64,000 nucleotides of DNA, taken from NCBI RefSeq assembly GCF_025147325.1, contig NZ_CP102262.1, positions 1,364,001 to 1,428,000 of the forward strand. The letters are read 5' to 3'. This document shows, piece by piece, positions 1-8,760 of this stretch (the first letter of the stretch is position 1; every line of letters starts with the position of its first letter). The notes under the pieces were generated by a model. That model was not told the origin of the DNA, searched no databases, and was given only the letters and a program-made list of their open reading frames with translations. The position numbers and the translations under genes are program-made. Source of the stretch: Bacteroides stercoris ATCC 43183 (GTDB taxonomy: Bacteria > Bacteroidota > Bacteroidia > Bacteroidales > Bacteroidaceae).

Positions 1-1633
1 GCATCCGGAACTGACGAACTACCTTTATATGACGTATGCCGTACAAGGGTATGATGTGAACTATTATAAGAATGAAAAATCGGTAGTTGTATTGGGTTCG
101 GGAGCTTACCGCATCGGTTCTTCCGTTGAGTTCGACTGGTGTTCGGTGAACGCTATCCAGACTGCACGCAAGTTGGGGTACAAATCCATCATGATTAACT
201 ATAACCCCGAAACTGTATCTACCGACTACGATATGTGCGACCGTCTGTACTTCGACGAACTTTCTTTTGAACGTGTGCTCGATGTTATAGACCTCGAACA
301 GCCGCGCGGCGTAATCGTATCCGTAGGCGGTCAGATTCCTAACAATCTGGCAATGAAACTCTATCGTCAGTCTGTTCCTGTATTGGGCACTTCGCCTGTT
401 TCTATCGACCGTGCAGAGAACCGTAACAAATTCTCTGCCATGCTCGACCAGCTCGGCATCGACCAGCCGGCTTGGCAGGAACTTACCAGTCTGGAAGATG
501 TGAAGGGCTTCGTTGAGAAAGTAGGCTATCCGGTATTGGTGCGTCCGTCGTATGTGCTTTCCGGTGCTGCAATGAATGTATGCTACGATGAAGAAGAATT
601 GGAGAACTTCCTGAAAATGGCTGCCGAGGTTTCCAAGGAATATCCGGTAGTGGTTTCCCAGTTCCTGCAGAATACGAAAGAGATTGAGTTCGATGCCGTG
701 GCACAGAACGGCGAGGTGGTGGAATATGCCATTTCCGAGCATGTTGAGTTTGCCGGTGTGCACTCCGGTGACGCTACGCTGGTATTCCCGGCACAGAAAA
801 TTTACTTCGCTACGGCACGACGTATCAAGAAAATCAGTCGTCAGATTGCAAAGGAACTCAATATCTCCGGTCCCTTCAACATCCAGTTCCTGGCACGTAA
901 CAATGAGGTGAAAGTTATCGAATGTAACCTGCGTGCTTCACGTAGTTTCCCGTTTGTATCCAAAGTGCTGAAACGTAACTTTATCGAGACGGCCACGAAG
1001 ATTATGCTGGATGCTCCTTACTCTCGTCCGGACAAGTCGGCGTTTGACATCGACTGGATTGGCGTGAAGGCTTCCCAGTTCTCATTCTCCCGCCTGCATA
1101 ACGCAGACCCGGTATTGGGCGTGGATATGTCTTCTACGGGGGAGGTAGGCTGTATCGGCGACGACTTCTCCGAAGCATTGCTGAATTCCATGATTGCTAC
1201 CGGTTTCAAGATTCCGCGTCCAGAAAAAGGTGTGATGTTCTCTTCCGGTGCAATGAAATCGAAAGTGGACTTGCTGGATGCCAGCCGCATGCTTTTTGCG
1301 AAGGGATATAAGATTTACGCTACGGCAGGTACCGCTGCATTCCTCAATGCGCACGGTGTAAGCACCGAAGCTGTGTTCTGGCCGGATGAACGTGCCGATG
1401 CGGAGAATAATGTAATGACAATGATTGCCGAACATAAGTTCGACTTGATTGTAAATATTCCGAAGAACCACTCTAAACGCGAGCTGACCAATGGTTACAA
1501 GATTCGCCGCGGTGCTATCGATCATAATATTCCGTTGATTACGAATGCCCGTCTGGCAGGTGCTTTCATTGAAGCTTTCTGTGAGATGAAGATGGAAGAT
1601 ATCCAAATCAAGAGCTGGCAGGAATATAAATAA
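1..1633 (+). CDS. carB: Carbamoyl-phosphate synthase large subunit, 3' part
   Basis: This is the C-terminal half of the ATP-grasp synthase that makes carbamoyl phosphate for pyrimidine and arginine synthesis with a glutaminase small subunit. The reading frame is open at the left edge, so the ATG at 29 is internal and not the start. The visible part holds the second ATP-grasp unit, with GSGAYRIGSSVEFDW early on and ECNLRASRSFPFVSK in the active-site region. The last 140 or so residues form an MGS-like allosteric domain (FSSGAMKSK, ATAGTAAFLNAHG, IVNIPKNHSKRE). A hairpin terminator follows. The family call is firm. Whether this copy is arginine- or pyrimidine-dedicated cannot be told from the visible part. 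Confidence 0.97.
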   Translation, partial: HPELTNYLYMTYAVQGYDVNYYKNEKSVVVLGSGAYRIGSSVEFDWCSVNAIQTARKLGYKSIMINYNPETVSTDYDMCDRLYFDELSFERVLDVIDLEQPRGVIVSVGGQIPNNLAMKLYRQSVPVLGTSPVSIDRAENRNKFSAMLDQLGIDQPAWQELTSLEDVKGFVEKVGYPVLVRPSYVLSGAAMNVCYDEEELENFLKMAAEVSKEYPVVVSQFLQNTKEIEFDAVAQNGEVVEYAISEHVEFAGVHSGDATLVFPAQKIYFATARRIKKISRQIAKELNISGPFNIQFLARNNEVKVIECNLRASRSFPFVSKVLKRNFIETATKIMLDAPYSRPDKSAFDIDWIGVKASQFSFSRLHNADPVLGVDMSSTGEVGCIGDDFSEALLNSMIATGFKIPRPEKGVMFSSGAMKSKVDLLDASRMLFAKGYKIYATAGTAAFLNAHGVSTEAVFWPDERADAENNVMTMIAEHKFDLIVNIPKNHSKRELTNGYKIRRGAIDHNIPLITNARLAGAFIEAFCEMKMEDIQIKSWQEYK

Positions 1634-1660
1634 GCCGGTTGATATATTATTGTAATAAAG

Positions 1661-1690
1661 CGGACATCCGGCAACGGGTGTCCGTTTTCC
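1661..1690 (+). terminator. Rho-independent terminator after carB
   Basis: A 10-bp stem (1661-1670 with 1675-1684, one G-U pair) is closed by a GCAA tetraloop of the GNRA type and followed by TTTTCCTT. It lies 28 bp past the carB stop and before the HAD gene, so it probably ends the carB transcript. Confidence 0.85.
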
Positions 1691-1708
1691 TTAAATAAGC
1701 ATTGGTAT

Positions 1709-2341
1709 ATGATAAAGAATATATTATTTGATATGGGCGGTGTGATATTCCGCCAGAATTCGGAAGAGGCTTTCCGCCGTTTTCGTGAAGCAGGAGTGAA
1801 TACGGATGAGTATATGGGAGAATACGGCCAAAAGGGATTTTTCCTGGATGTAGAGACGGGAAAGATTGATGCCGGTGAGTTTTGCCGGAGAATGGCTGAG
1901 GCTGCCGGGCGCGAATCTGTCGGTTGGGATGAGGCGCAATATTGCTGGCTGGGCTTTATACGTGATGTGCCTCTGAACCGGCTTCACAATTTATTGAAGT
2001 TAAAAGAGGAATATCACATTTGCCTGCTTAGCAATACTAATCCGTTTATTATGGCTTTTACCCGCAGTGATAAGTTCAGTGACGAACATAAACCGATAAG
2101 CGATTATTTTGATACGCTGTTTTGCAGCTATGAAATGCAGGCTTACAAGCCTGAACCGGATATTTTCCTGAAAGCATTGGCTGCTGACGGTATGAAAGCT
2201 GAAGAAACGATATTTGTAGATGATAGTTTAAAGAATATCAAGGCGGCGGAAGCGCTTGGCATACGCGGATTGCATGTGGCTCCCGATGAAGACTGGATGG
2301 AGAAACTGACGGCATTGCTGCATATATGTAATGGCTTGTAG
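1709..2341 (+). CDS. HAD-superfamily phosphatase, YihX-like (subfamily IA)
   Basis: A 210-residue soluble hydrolase of the haloacid dehalogenase fold. Motif I is FDMGGV at residues 7-12. The usual second Asp of DxD is Gly, which is typical of the YihX/epoxide-hydrolase N-domain branch that acts on sugar phosphates. Motif II is LLSNTN, motif III is the Lys of YKPEPDIF, and motif IV is the acidic pair in IFVDDSLKNIKAAEALG. The helical cap lies between motifs I and II. The gene sits 17 bp before an acetyltransferase gene and may share its transcript. The substrate cannot be read from sequence; a sugar-phosphate phosphatase is the likeliest role. Confidence 0.88.
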   Translation: MIKNILFDMGGVIFRQNSEEAFRRFREAGVNTDEYMGEYGQKGFFLDVETGKIDAGEFCRRMAEAAGRESVGWDEAQYCWLGFIRDVPLNRLHNLLKLKEEYHICLLSNTNPFIMAFTRSDKFSDEHKPISDYFDTLFCSYEMQAYKPEPDIFLKALAADGMKAEETIFVDDSLKNIKAAEALGIRGLHVAPDEDWMEKLTALLHICNGL

Positions 2342-2358
2342 TATATTGTACAATAAAA

Positions 2359-2931
2359 ATGGATAAGAATATGGATGAGGTAGATAAAATGCGGAGTTCA
2401 CAATTGGCGAATACGGCTTCCCCGGAAATTCAAGAGCGTTTTAAACGTGCGAAAAAACTGTTGCTGAAGCTGAACGCTATGAGCGGTTATGAGGAAGAAT
2501 GCCGGAGCGTATTGGAAGAATTGATACCCGGTATTCCAGCTTCTGCCACTATTTGCCCGCCTTTTTGTTGCGATCATGGTGATGGTATCCGCCTTGGGGA
2601 ACATGTCTTTATCAACTCCAATTGTACTTTTCTGGACGGTGGCTATATCACTGTTGGGGCATATACGCTGATAGGGCCTTGTGTGCAGATTTATACCCCT
2701 CAACACCCGTTTGATTATCTGGAGAGGCGTGTAGAGCAGGAGTATGCCTATCCGGTGACGATAGGTGAAGATTGCTGGATTGGCGGTGGCGCTGTTATTT
2801 GTCCCGGGGTAACTATTGGCGACCGTTGCATTATAGGTGCGGGAAGTGTAGTGACCAAAGATATTCCGTCCGATTGTGTGGCTGTTGGGAATCCGGCAAA
2901 GGTAATCCGCAAAAATGATATAAAAAAGTGA
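2359..2931 (+). CDS. Maltose/galactoside O-acetyltransferase family protein
   Basis: A 190-residue left-handed beta-helix acetyltransferase. An N-terminal helical segment (about residues 10-60, with LNAMSGYEEE) matches the Mac domain of maltose acetyltransferases. It is followed by hexapeptide repeats such as IGEDCWIGGGAVICPGVTIGD and IIGAGSVVTKDIPSD. The catalytic His is expected in the QIYTPQHPFD stretch. The family moves acetyl from acetyl-CoA to a sugar hydroxyl in the cytoplasm. It follows the HAD gene closely, so the two are probably co-transcribed. The acceptor sugar is unknown, and nodulation NodL-like relatives share the same motifs. Confidence 0.88.
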   Translation: MDKNMDEVDKMRSSQLANTASPEIQERFKRAKKLLLKLNAMSGYEEECRSVLEELIPGIPASATICPPFCCDHGDGIRLGEHVFINSNCTFLDGGYITVGAYTLIGPCVQIYTPQHPFDYLERRVEQEYAYPVTIGEDCWIGGGAVICPGVTIGDRCIIGAGSVVTKDIPSDCVAVGNPAKVIRKNDIKK

Positions 2932-3005
2932 TGCGGCTAATTGCTTGAAATTCAATAGTAGTTAATATTGTGTGAAAAAAAACTTGAAAAATAAATGGCG
3001 AAAGT

Positions 3006-3036
3006 TTTGGTAATTTCAAAATAAGCTGTACCTTTG
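3006..3036 (+). promoter_or_regulatory. Promoter for the tRNA-Val pair
   Basis: A -33 TTTG at 3006-3009 is followed by exactly 19 bp and a -7 box TACCTTTG at 3029-3036. This is the consensus Bacteroides housekeeping promoter. It lies about 25 bp before the first tRNA. Confidence 0.8.
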
Positions 3037-3061
3037 CATCGCTTTTGAAACGGAAGTGTAC

Positions 3062-3136
3062 GGGCGTTTAGCTCAGCTGGTTCAGAGCATCTGCCTTACA
3101 AGCAGAGGGTCGGCGGTTCGAATCCGTCAACGCCCA
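3062..3136 (+). tRNA. tRNA-Val(TAC), copy 1
   Basis: The acceptor stem GGGCGTT pairs with AACGCCC and the discriminator base is A. The anticodon stem TCTGC/GCAGA encloses the loop CTTACAA, giving anticodon TAC (valine). The T-arm carries GGTTCGAATCC. CCA is not fully encoded. The gene is 75 nt long. Confidence 0.95.
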
Positions 3137-3170
3137 CACAAAAAAAAACAAGCACTTTCGTTTATCAAAA

Positions 3171-3245
3171 GGGCGTTTAGCTCAGCTGGTTCAGAGCATC
3201 TGCCTTACAAGCAGAGGGTCGGCGGTTCGAATCCGTCAACGCCCA
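3171..3245 (+). tRNA. tRNA-Val(TAC), copy 2
   Basis: This is identical over all 75 nt to the copy at 3062-3136, with the same TAC anticodon, and lies 34 bp downstream. Both are probably read from the promoter at 3006 and end at the hairpin at 3263. Confidence 0.95.
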
Positions 3246-3262
3246 CACATTGTTGCGGATTT

Positions 3263-3296
3263 TAGCTTTGTATATAGTATGCAAAGCTATTTTTTT
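3263..3296 (+). terminator. Terminator after the tRNA-Val pair
   Basis: TAGCTTTG (3263-3270) pairs with CAAAGCTA (3282-3289) and is followed by seven T residues. Confidence 0.85.
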
Positions 3297-3359
3297 ATTC
3301 TGAAACTTCATTTTTTTAATTTATTTCCCCATTATACCTGATTACTCGGAAAAAAGCCG

Positions 3360-3367
3360 TAATTTTG
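3360..3367 (+). promoter_or_regulatory. Probable -7 box for purB
   Basis: TAATTTTG matches TAnnTTTG, 29 bp before the purB ATG. No clear -33 TTG is seen at the expected distance. Confidence 0.6.
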
Positions 3368-3396
3368 CAATCCGATAATTATCATAAATACGACGT

Positions 3397-4743
3397 ATGG
3401 AACTTGATTTACTTACCGCAATCTCCCCGATTGACGGTCGCTACAGGGGCAAGACAGATGCTTTGGCTGCCTATTTCTCAGAATTCGCACTGATAAAATA
3501 CCGTGTACAGGTTGAAGTGGAATATTTTATAACCTTATGTGAACTGCCTTTGCCTCAGTTGAAAGGGGTGAATAAGGATGTATTCGAAACTTTGAGAAAT
3601 ATTTACCGTAATTTTTCAGAAGCCGATGCCGGACGTATCAAGGATATTGAAAGCGTGACTAACCATGATGTGAAGGCTGTTGAATATTTTTTGAAAGAAG
3701 AATTTGATAAGTTAGGCGGAATGGACGACTATAAAGAGTTTATCCACTTCGGGCTGACTTCACAAGATATTAACAATACTTCTATTCCTTTGTCTGTAAA
3801 AGAGGCATTGGAACAGGTATATTATCCGCAGATAGAGGAATTGATAGCGCAACTCCGTGCTTATGCTGAAGAGTGGGCGAATATTCCGATGCTCGCCAAA
3901 ACGCACGGACAGCCGGCTTCTCCTACTCGTCTGGGAAAAGAGATAATGGTGTTTGTATATCGTTTGGAACGCCAACTGGTTGCATTGAAGGCTTGTCCGG
4001 TTACTGCTAAGTTTGGCGGTGCTACGGGAAATTACAATGCACATCATGTGGCTTATCCGGAATATGACTGGAAAGCTTTCGGTACTAAGTTCGTTGCAGA
4101 GAAACTGGGGTTGGAGCGCGAAGAATATACGACTCAGATTTCCAATTATGATAATCTATCTGCTATCTTCGATGCGATGAAGCGAATTAATACGGTGATG
4201 ATTGATATGAACCGTGACTTCTGGCAGTATATCTCCATGGAATATTTCAAGCAGAAGATCAAGGCTGGTGAGGTTGGTTCGAGTGCAATGCCGCATAAGG
4301 TGAATCCGATTGATTTTGAAAATGCCGAAGGTAATCTGGGCATAGCAAACGCTATCCTTGAACATCTGGCTGTGAAGTTGCCGGTGTCACGTTTGCAGCG
4401 CGACCTGACGGATTCTACCGTATTGCGTAATGTGGGCGTTCCGTTCGGACATATCATAATAGCCATTCAGAGTTCATTGAAAGGATTGCGCAAGCTGCTG
4501 TTGAATGAAACGGCTATCTATCGCGATTTGGATAACTGCTGGAGTGTTGTGGCCGAGGCCATTCAAACAATCCTGCGCCGTGAGGCATATCCGCATCCTT
4601 ACGAAGCGCTGAAAGCATTGACACGTACCAATCAGGCTATCACAGAGAATTCTATCAAGGAATTCATAGAAGAATTGAATGTAAGCGAAGATATAAAGAA
4701 AGAATTACGTGCAATTACTCCCCATACATATACGGGGCTTTAA
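3397..4743 (+). CDS. purB: Adenylosuccinate lyase
   Basis: This fumarase/aspartase-superfamily enzyme removes fumarate from SAICAR and from adenylosuccinate in purine synthesis. At 448 residues it has the normal length. Visible signatures are SPIDGRY at the N terminus, TSQDINNTS near residue 125, KTHGQPASPTRLGKE near 170, and the flexible signature loop GSSAMPHKVNPIDFEN near 298, which holds the catalytic Ser. The start follows a Bacteroides -7 box by about 30 bp. The window shows no linked purine genes. Confidence 0.97.
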   Translation: MELDLLTAISPIDGRYRGKTDALAAYFSEFALIKYRVQVEVEYFITLCELPLPQLKGVNKDVFETLRNIYRNFSEADAGRIKDIESVTNHDVKAVEYFLKEEFDKLGGMDDYKEFIHFGLTSQDINNTSIPLSVKEALEQVYYPQIEELIAQLRAYAEEWANIPMLAKTHGQPASPTRLGKEIMVFVYRLERQLVALKACPVTAKFGGATGNYNAHHVAYPEYDWKAFGTKFVAEKLGLEREEYTTQISNYDNLSAIFDAMKRINTVMIDMNRDFWQYISMEYFKQKIKAGEVGSSAMPHKVNPIDFENAEGNLGIANAILEHLAVKLPVSRLQRDLTDSTVLRNVGVPFGHIIIAIQSSLKGLRKLLLNETAIYRDLDNCWSVVAEAIQTILRREAYPHPYEALKALTRTNQAITENSIKEFIEELNVSEDIKKELRAITPHTYTGL

Positions 4744-4874
4744 GAAGCGACAAGGGAAACCGGAGATTTCAACTTTTTTAATCCGGAATTTGTTATAAGC
4801 TAAAATAAAGGTAATTAGAGATAAAGAAAGAATGGCCGTGAGGCCAGTAGGTTTAATTTTATTCGAATAAAACA

Positions 4875-6341
4875 ATGAGTACAGAAAATGAAACTTGGCG
4901 TGATGCTTCTTCTTCAGAGGAGAATTCAGGCGCCGGCCGTGATGGTAACCAATTTAACAGAGAGGGAAGCTATAGTCGCCCGTCTTATAACCGTGAAAAT
5001 GGTGACCGCCCTTATCGTCCGAGATTTAATAGTGAAAATGGCGACCGTCCGCAACGTTCGTACAGCAGTGACCGTCCTTACCGTCAGCGCTTTAATCCGA
5101 ATGCGGAAAATGGCGACCGTCCTCAGCGTTCCTATAACAACGACCGTTCTTACCGTCCTCGCTATAATGGTGAAAGTGGCGACCGTCCTCAACGCTCTTA
5201 CGGTAACAATGCCGGCGGTGACCGTCCTTACCGTCCCCGTTATAACAGTGAAGGTGGCGACCGTTCTCAGCGCTCTTACGGCAACAATACCGGCGGTGAT
5301 CGTCCTTACCGTCCTCGTTATAACAGTGAAGGTGGCGACCGTCCTCAGCGTCCTTACGGTAATAATGCTGGCGGTGATCGTCCTTACCGTCCCCGTTATA
5401 ACAGTGAAGGTGGCGACCGTCCTCAGCGTCCTTATGGTAACAATGCTGGTGGTGACCGCCCTTTCCGTCCGCGCTATAACTCGAACGGTGACCGTCCTCA
5501 ACGCCCTTATGGCAACAGAGACAGCTACAGTCGCCCGATTCGCCGTACGGGAGATTACGATCCCAATGCCAAGTACAGTAAGAAGAAACAGATAGAGTAT
5601 AAAGAACAGTTTGTCGATCCGAACGAACCGATTCGTTTGAATAAGTTTCTGGCTAATGCCGGTGTATGCTCGCGTCGTGAAGCGGATGAGTTTATTACGG
5701 CAGGCGTAGTGTCTGTAAACGGAGAAGTGGTTACGGAATTGGGTACTAAGATTAAGCGTGGCGATGAAGTGAAGTTTCACGACCAGACGGTCAGCATCGA
5801 ACGTAAGATATATGTCCTGTTGAACAAGCCGAAAGATACGGTGACAACTTCCGATGACCCGCAGGCGCGTCGTACTGTAATGGACTTGGTGAAAGGTGCT
5901 TGTGACGAACGTATCTATCCGGTAGGTCGTCTGGACCGTAATACTACGGGAGTATTGTTGCTGACGAACGATGGCGACCTGGCTTCCAAGCTGACCCATC
6001 CCAAGTATCTGAAAAAGAAAATATATCATGTGCATTTGGATAAGAATCTGACTAAAGCCGATATGGAGCAGATTGCAGCCGGTATTCAGTTGGACGATGG
6101 TGAAATCCAGGCAGATGCTATCAGCTATACGGATGATTTCAAAAAAGATGAAGTGGGCATAGAAATCCACTCCGGTAAGAACCGTATCGTGCGTCGTATT
6201 TTCGAATCGCTGGGATACAAGGTCGTGAAGCTGGATCGTGTATTCTTTGCCGGTTTAACCAAGAAAGGCTTGCGTCGCGGCGAGTGGCGTTACCTCACGG
6301 AACAAGAGGTGAACTTCCTGCGCATGGGCTCTTTCGAATAA
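4875..6341 (+). CDS. rluB: Pseudouridine synthase, RluB/RsuA family, with Arg-rich repeat tail
   Basis: The C-terminal 265 residues are a normal large-subunit rRNA pseudouridine synthase. They contain an S4 RNA-binding domain (IRLNKFLANAGVCSRREADEF) and a catalytic domain with the Asp in GRLDRNTTGVLLLTNDGD and the late KNRIVRRIF motif. The first 220 or so residues are low-complexity and disordered, built of about 26-residue repeats rich in Gly, Asp, Arg, Pro, Tyr and Asn. Such tails may add RNA affinity or promote condensation. Only 30 bp separate it from asnS, so the two may be co-transcribed. The exact rRNA target (RluB-like position 2605 or another) is inferred from family only. Confidence 0.92.
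   Translation: MSTENETWRDASSSEENSGAGRDGNQFNREGSYSRPSYNRENGDRPYRPRFNSENGDRPQRSYSSDRPYRQRFNPNAENGDRPQRSYNNDRSYRPRYNGESGDRPQRSYGNNAGGDRPYRPRYNSEGGDRSQRSYGNNTGGDRPYRPRYNSEGGDRPQRPYGNNAGGDRPYRPRYNSEGGDRPQRPYGNNAGGDRPFRPRYNSNGDRPQRPYGNRDSYSRPIRRTGDYDPNAKYSKKKQIEYKEQFVDPNEPIRLNKFLANAGVCSRREADEFITAGVVSVNGEVVTELGTKIKRGDEVKFHDQTVSIERKIYVLLNKPKDTVTTSDDPQARRTVMDLVKGACDERIYPVGRLDRNTTGVLLLTNDGDLASKLTHPKYLKKKIYHVHLDKNLTKADMEQIAAGIQLDDGEIQADAISYTDDFKKDEVGIEIHSGKNRIVRRIFESLGYKVVKLDRVFFAGLTKKGLRRGEWRYLTEQEVNFLRMGSFE
5001..5520 (+). repeat. Tandem coding repeat, about 78-bp unit
   Basis: Imperfect tandem units encode GGDRPYRPRYNSEGGDRPQR followed by a YGNNA-type segment. The repeat lies inside the rluB-like gene. 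Its composition leaves several other frames open, including an antisense frame of over 1.2 kb, which explains spurious long ORFs here. Copy number may vary between strains. Confidence 0.9.
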
Positions 6342-6371
6342 TATATATAATCAAGTTATAATAACTGTTTT

Positions 6372-7775
6372 ATGGAAAAGATTAGTAGAACAAAGATTGT
6401 TGACCTGCTGAAGCGCGAGGATTTTGGCGCTATGGTCAACGTGAAAGGTTGGGTTCGTACCCGCAGAGGTAGTAAGCAAGTTAATTTTATCGCGCTGAAC
6501 GACGGTTCTACAATAAATAATGTGCAGATTGTGGTGGATTTGGCAAACTTCGATGAGCAGATGCTGAAAGAAATTACCACAGGAGCTTGTTTGAGCGTGA
6601 ACGGTGTGCTGACGGAATCGGTAGGCTCCGGTCAGACAGCTGAAATCCAGGCACGTGAAATTGAAGTGTTGGGTACTTGTGATAATACGTATCCTTTGCA
6701 GAAAAAAGGGCACTCTATGGAGTTCCTTCGCGAGATAGCCCATCTGCGTCCTCGTACGAATACATTCGGTGCTGTGTTCCGTATCCGTCACAATATGGCT
6801 ATTGCTATTCATGAATTCTTCCATAAGAAAGGGTTCTTCTATTTTCATACGCCTATCATTACGGCTTCCGACTGCGAAGGAGCCGGACAGATGTTTCAGG
6901 TTACTACGATGAACCTTTATGATTTGAAGAAAGACGAAAACGGTTCTATTATCTACGATGACGATTTTTTCGGAAAGCAGGCGAGTCTGACGGTTTCCGG
7001 TCAGTTGGAAGGTGAACTTGCCGCTACGGCGTTGGGCGCTATCTATACGTTCGGGCCTACGTTCCGTGCGGAAAACTCCAATACCCCCCGTCACTTGGCT
7101 GAGTTCTGGATGGTGGAGCCGGAAGTTGCGTTCAATGACATTACCGATAACATGGACTTGGCGGAAGAATTCATCAAGTTCTGCGTACAGTGGGCTTTGG
7201 ATAACTGCGCCGATGATGTGAAGTTCTTGAATGATATGTTTGACAAGGGTTTGATAGAGCGCTTGCAAGGTGTACTGAAAGAAAACTTCGTTCGTCTGCC
7301 TTATACGGAAGGTATTAAGATTCTGGAAGAAGCCGTAGCACAGGGGCATAAGTTTGAATTCCCTGTATACTGGGGGGTCGACCTGGCTTCCGAGCACGAA
7401 CGTTATTTGGTGGAAGACCACTTCAAGCGTCCGGTTATCCTGACGGATTATCCGAAAGAAATCAAGGCGTTCTATATGAAGCAGAACGACGATGGTAAAA
7501 CGGTACGTGCTATGGATGTGCTCTTCCCGAAGATTGGCGAGATAATCGGCGGCTCCGAGCGTGAGTCCGATTATGCTAAACTGATGAACCGCATTGAAGA
7601 ACTTCATATTCCGATGAAAGATATGTGGTGGTATCTTGATACCCGCAAGTTCGGTACGTGCCCGCACTCAGGCTTCGGATTGGGCTTTGAACGTCTGTTG
7701 CTGTTTGTAACCGGTATGACTAATATTCGTGACGTGATACCGTTCCCGCGTACTCCGCGCAATGCGGAGTTCTAA
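6372..7775 (+). CDS. asnS: Asparaginyl-tRNA synthetase
   Basis: A class II aminoacyl-tRNA synthetase that charges tRNA-Asn. It is 467 residues long, normal for bacterial AsnS. It has an N-terminal OB-fold anticodon domain ([21 protein letters not shown]). Class II motif 2 is in [21 protein letters not shown] and motif 3 is [16 protein letters not shown] near the C terminus. [17 protein letters not shown] marks the Asn/Asp subgroup. A strong terminator follows the stop. Confidence 0.97.
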   Translation: MEKISRTKIVDLLKREDFGAMVNVKGWVRTRRGSKQVNFIALNDGSTINNVQIVVDLANFDEQMLKEITTGACLSVNGVLTESVGSGQTAEIQAREIEVLGTCDNTYPLQKKGHSMEFLREIAHLRPRTNTFGAVFRIRHNMAIAIHEFFHKKGFFYFHTPIITASDCEGAGQMFQVTTMNLYDLKKDENGSIIYDDDFFGKQASLTVSGQLEGELAATALGAIYTFGPTFRAENSNTPRHLAEFWMVEPEVAFNDITDNMDLAEEFIKFCVQWALDNCADDVKFLNDMFDKGLIERLQGVLKENFVRLPYTEGIKILEEAVAQGHKFEFPVYWGVDLASEHERYLVEDHFKRPVILTDYPKEIKAFYMKQNDDGKTVRAMDVLFPKIGEIIGGSERESDYAKLMNRIEELHIPMKDMWWYLDTRKFGTCPHSGFGLGFERLLLFVTGMTNIRDVIPFPRTPRNAEF

Positions 7776-7811
7776 CCGCCGAAGAACGAAATAAAATATC
7801 CTTGACGGATA

Positions 7812-7846
7812 AGCCCGCATAAACTTTGGTTTATGCGGGCTTTTTT
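7812..7846 (+). terminator. Terminator after asnS
   Basis: A perfect 12-bp stem, AGCCCGCATAAA with TTTATGCGGGCT, has a 6-nt loop (CTTTGG) and runs into TTTTT. Confidence 0.92.
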
Positions 7847-7881
7847 ATCGGATAAACTGTTATTTTCTCGAAATAAATCTT

Positions 7882-7889
7882 TATATTTG
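7882..7889 (+). promoter_or_regulatory. -7 box for the DUF4488-type gene
   Basis: TATATTTG fits TAnnTTTG, 42 bp upstream of the next ATG. No good -33 element is seen. Confidence 0.55.
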
Positions 7890-7931
7890 TGTCAATAGGA
7901 ATGGCATAGCGTTAACCAATATCATACGAAT

Positions 7932-8423
7932 ATGAAAAAGAATTATTTCTTTACCATGCTGGCAGTGGTGCTGCTTGCGGTAACAGGAGTCCGGGCGCAG
8001 GATAAGGCTGCTTTTGAGCCGGCGCATCTGGAAGGTATTTGGCAGTTGTGTCATTATGTGTCTGAAAATCCGGAAATTCCCGGAACATTGAAGCCGAGTA
8101 ATACATTTAAGGTACTGAGCGATGACGGTCGCATTGTTAACTTCACGATACGGCCCGGTGCAGATGCCATTATTACAGGGTATGGTACCTATCGGCAAAT
8201 ATCGGGTACAGCCTATAAGGAAAGTATCGAGAGGAACATCCATCTGCCTATGTTGGATAATAAGGACAATATCCTTGAATTTGAAATGGGTGAGGGAGGT
8301 GTGATGTACCTGAAATACTTTATCGCAAAAGATTTAAACGGAAATGAACTGAATACATGGTTCCATGAAACATGGAAACGGGTAAATATGCCATCCGCGT
8401 TTCCGGTAGACATTGTTCGGTAG
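7932..8423 (+). CDS. Secreted DUF4488-like protein (lipocalin-type fold)
   Basis: A 163-residue protein of unknown function. Residues 1-22 form a classic signal peptide ending at VRA-QD, so it is exported to the periplasm. The mature part begins with [13 protein letters not shown] and ends with [10 protein letters not shown], the pattern of small Bacteroidetes beta-barrel proteins in the DUF4488 group. It is transcribed alone, between the asnS terminator and a second strong hairpin. The DUF name is from memory of the family and was not searched. Confidence 0.7.
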   Translation: MKKNYFFTMLAVVLLAVTGVRAQDKAAFEPAHLEGIWQLCHYVSENPEIPGTLKPSNTFKVLSDDGRIVNFTIRPGADAIITGYGTYRQISGTAYKESIERNIHLPMLDNKDNILEFEMGEGGVMYLKYFIAKDLNGNELNTWFHETWKRVNMPSAFPVDIVR

Positions 8424-8510
8424 TATAAAACGAATGTTGTTTTATGTCCCTTGCGCAAATCCGGAAAATTTTCTGTTTATAAGTGTTTGCGTGTGCGGGC
8501 GGGAACTTTT

Positions 8511-8561
8511 GAAATTCTCTTCCGAGGAAATCTGTATTTCCTCGGAAGAGAATTTCTTTTT
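8511..8561 (+). terminator. Perfect 21-bp hairpin terminator
   Basis: Positions 8511-8531 are the exact reverse complement of 8536-8556, with a 4-nt loop CTGT and five T residues after the stem. It separates the DUF4488-type gene from the rplM promoter. The stem is unusually long for a terminator. Confidence 0.85.
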
Positions 8562-8604
8562 GTTGTATATCAGCCAAGTGCAAATCAAAAAAAAGAAGAA
8601 AACG

Positions 8605-8635
8605 TTTGCCAGTTATAAGAAAATCCGTACCTTTG
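8605..8635 (+). promoter_or_regulatory. Promoter for rplM-rpsI
   Basis: -33 TTTG at 8605-8608, 19 bp, then -7 TACCTTTG at 8628-8635. This is identical in layout to the tRNA-Val promoter. The start site should be near 8642, leaving a leader of about 120 nt before rplM. Confidence 0.82.
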
Positions 8636-8678
8636 CAAGCCGATTATTATCTCATAAGGATAAGCATTTAATTCATAG

Positions 8679-8714
8679 CGGATTAATCTCCCTTTGTCCG
8701 AGGCGGTTGATTCG
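8679..8714 (+). ncRNA. Candidate structured leader of the L13-S9 transcript
   Basis: CGGATTAATC (8679-8688) can pair along its whole length with GGTTGATTCG (8705-8714) using four G-U pairs. The 16-nt loop contains CTTTGTCCGAGG. It lies inside the 120-nt untranslated leader of rplM. Ribosomal protein operons often carry leaders to which a product protein binds for feedback. This is a proposal from pairing and position only. Confidence 0.4.
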
Positions 8715-8760
8715 TGGTGAAGCAAAAATTTAGTAGTAACATTTAAAAAAACAATTAAGA

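Noticed and set aside
1082..1606. Long minus-strand frame inside carB
   Set aside because: It is a shadow of the strongly conserved carB frame with no recognisable protein features.
3056..3265. A 69-codon frame across the two tRNA-Val genes
   Set aside because: It only translates the tRNA sequence; the tRNA structures and promoter explain the region.
4926..6170. A 414-codon antisense frame and a 235-codon alternative frame over the rluB-like gene
   Set aside because: They arise from the repeat composition. The translations are monotonous Val-Thr-rich strings, while the sense frame has clear S4 and pseudouridine synthase motifs.
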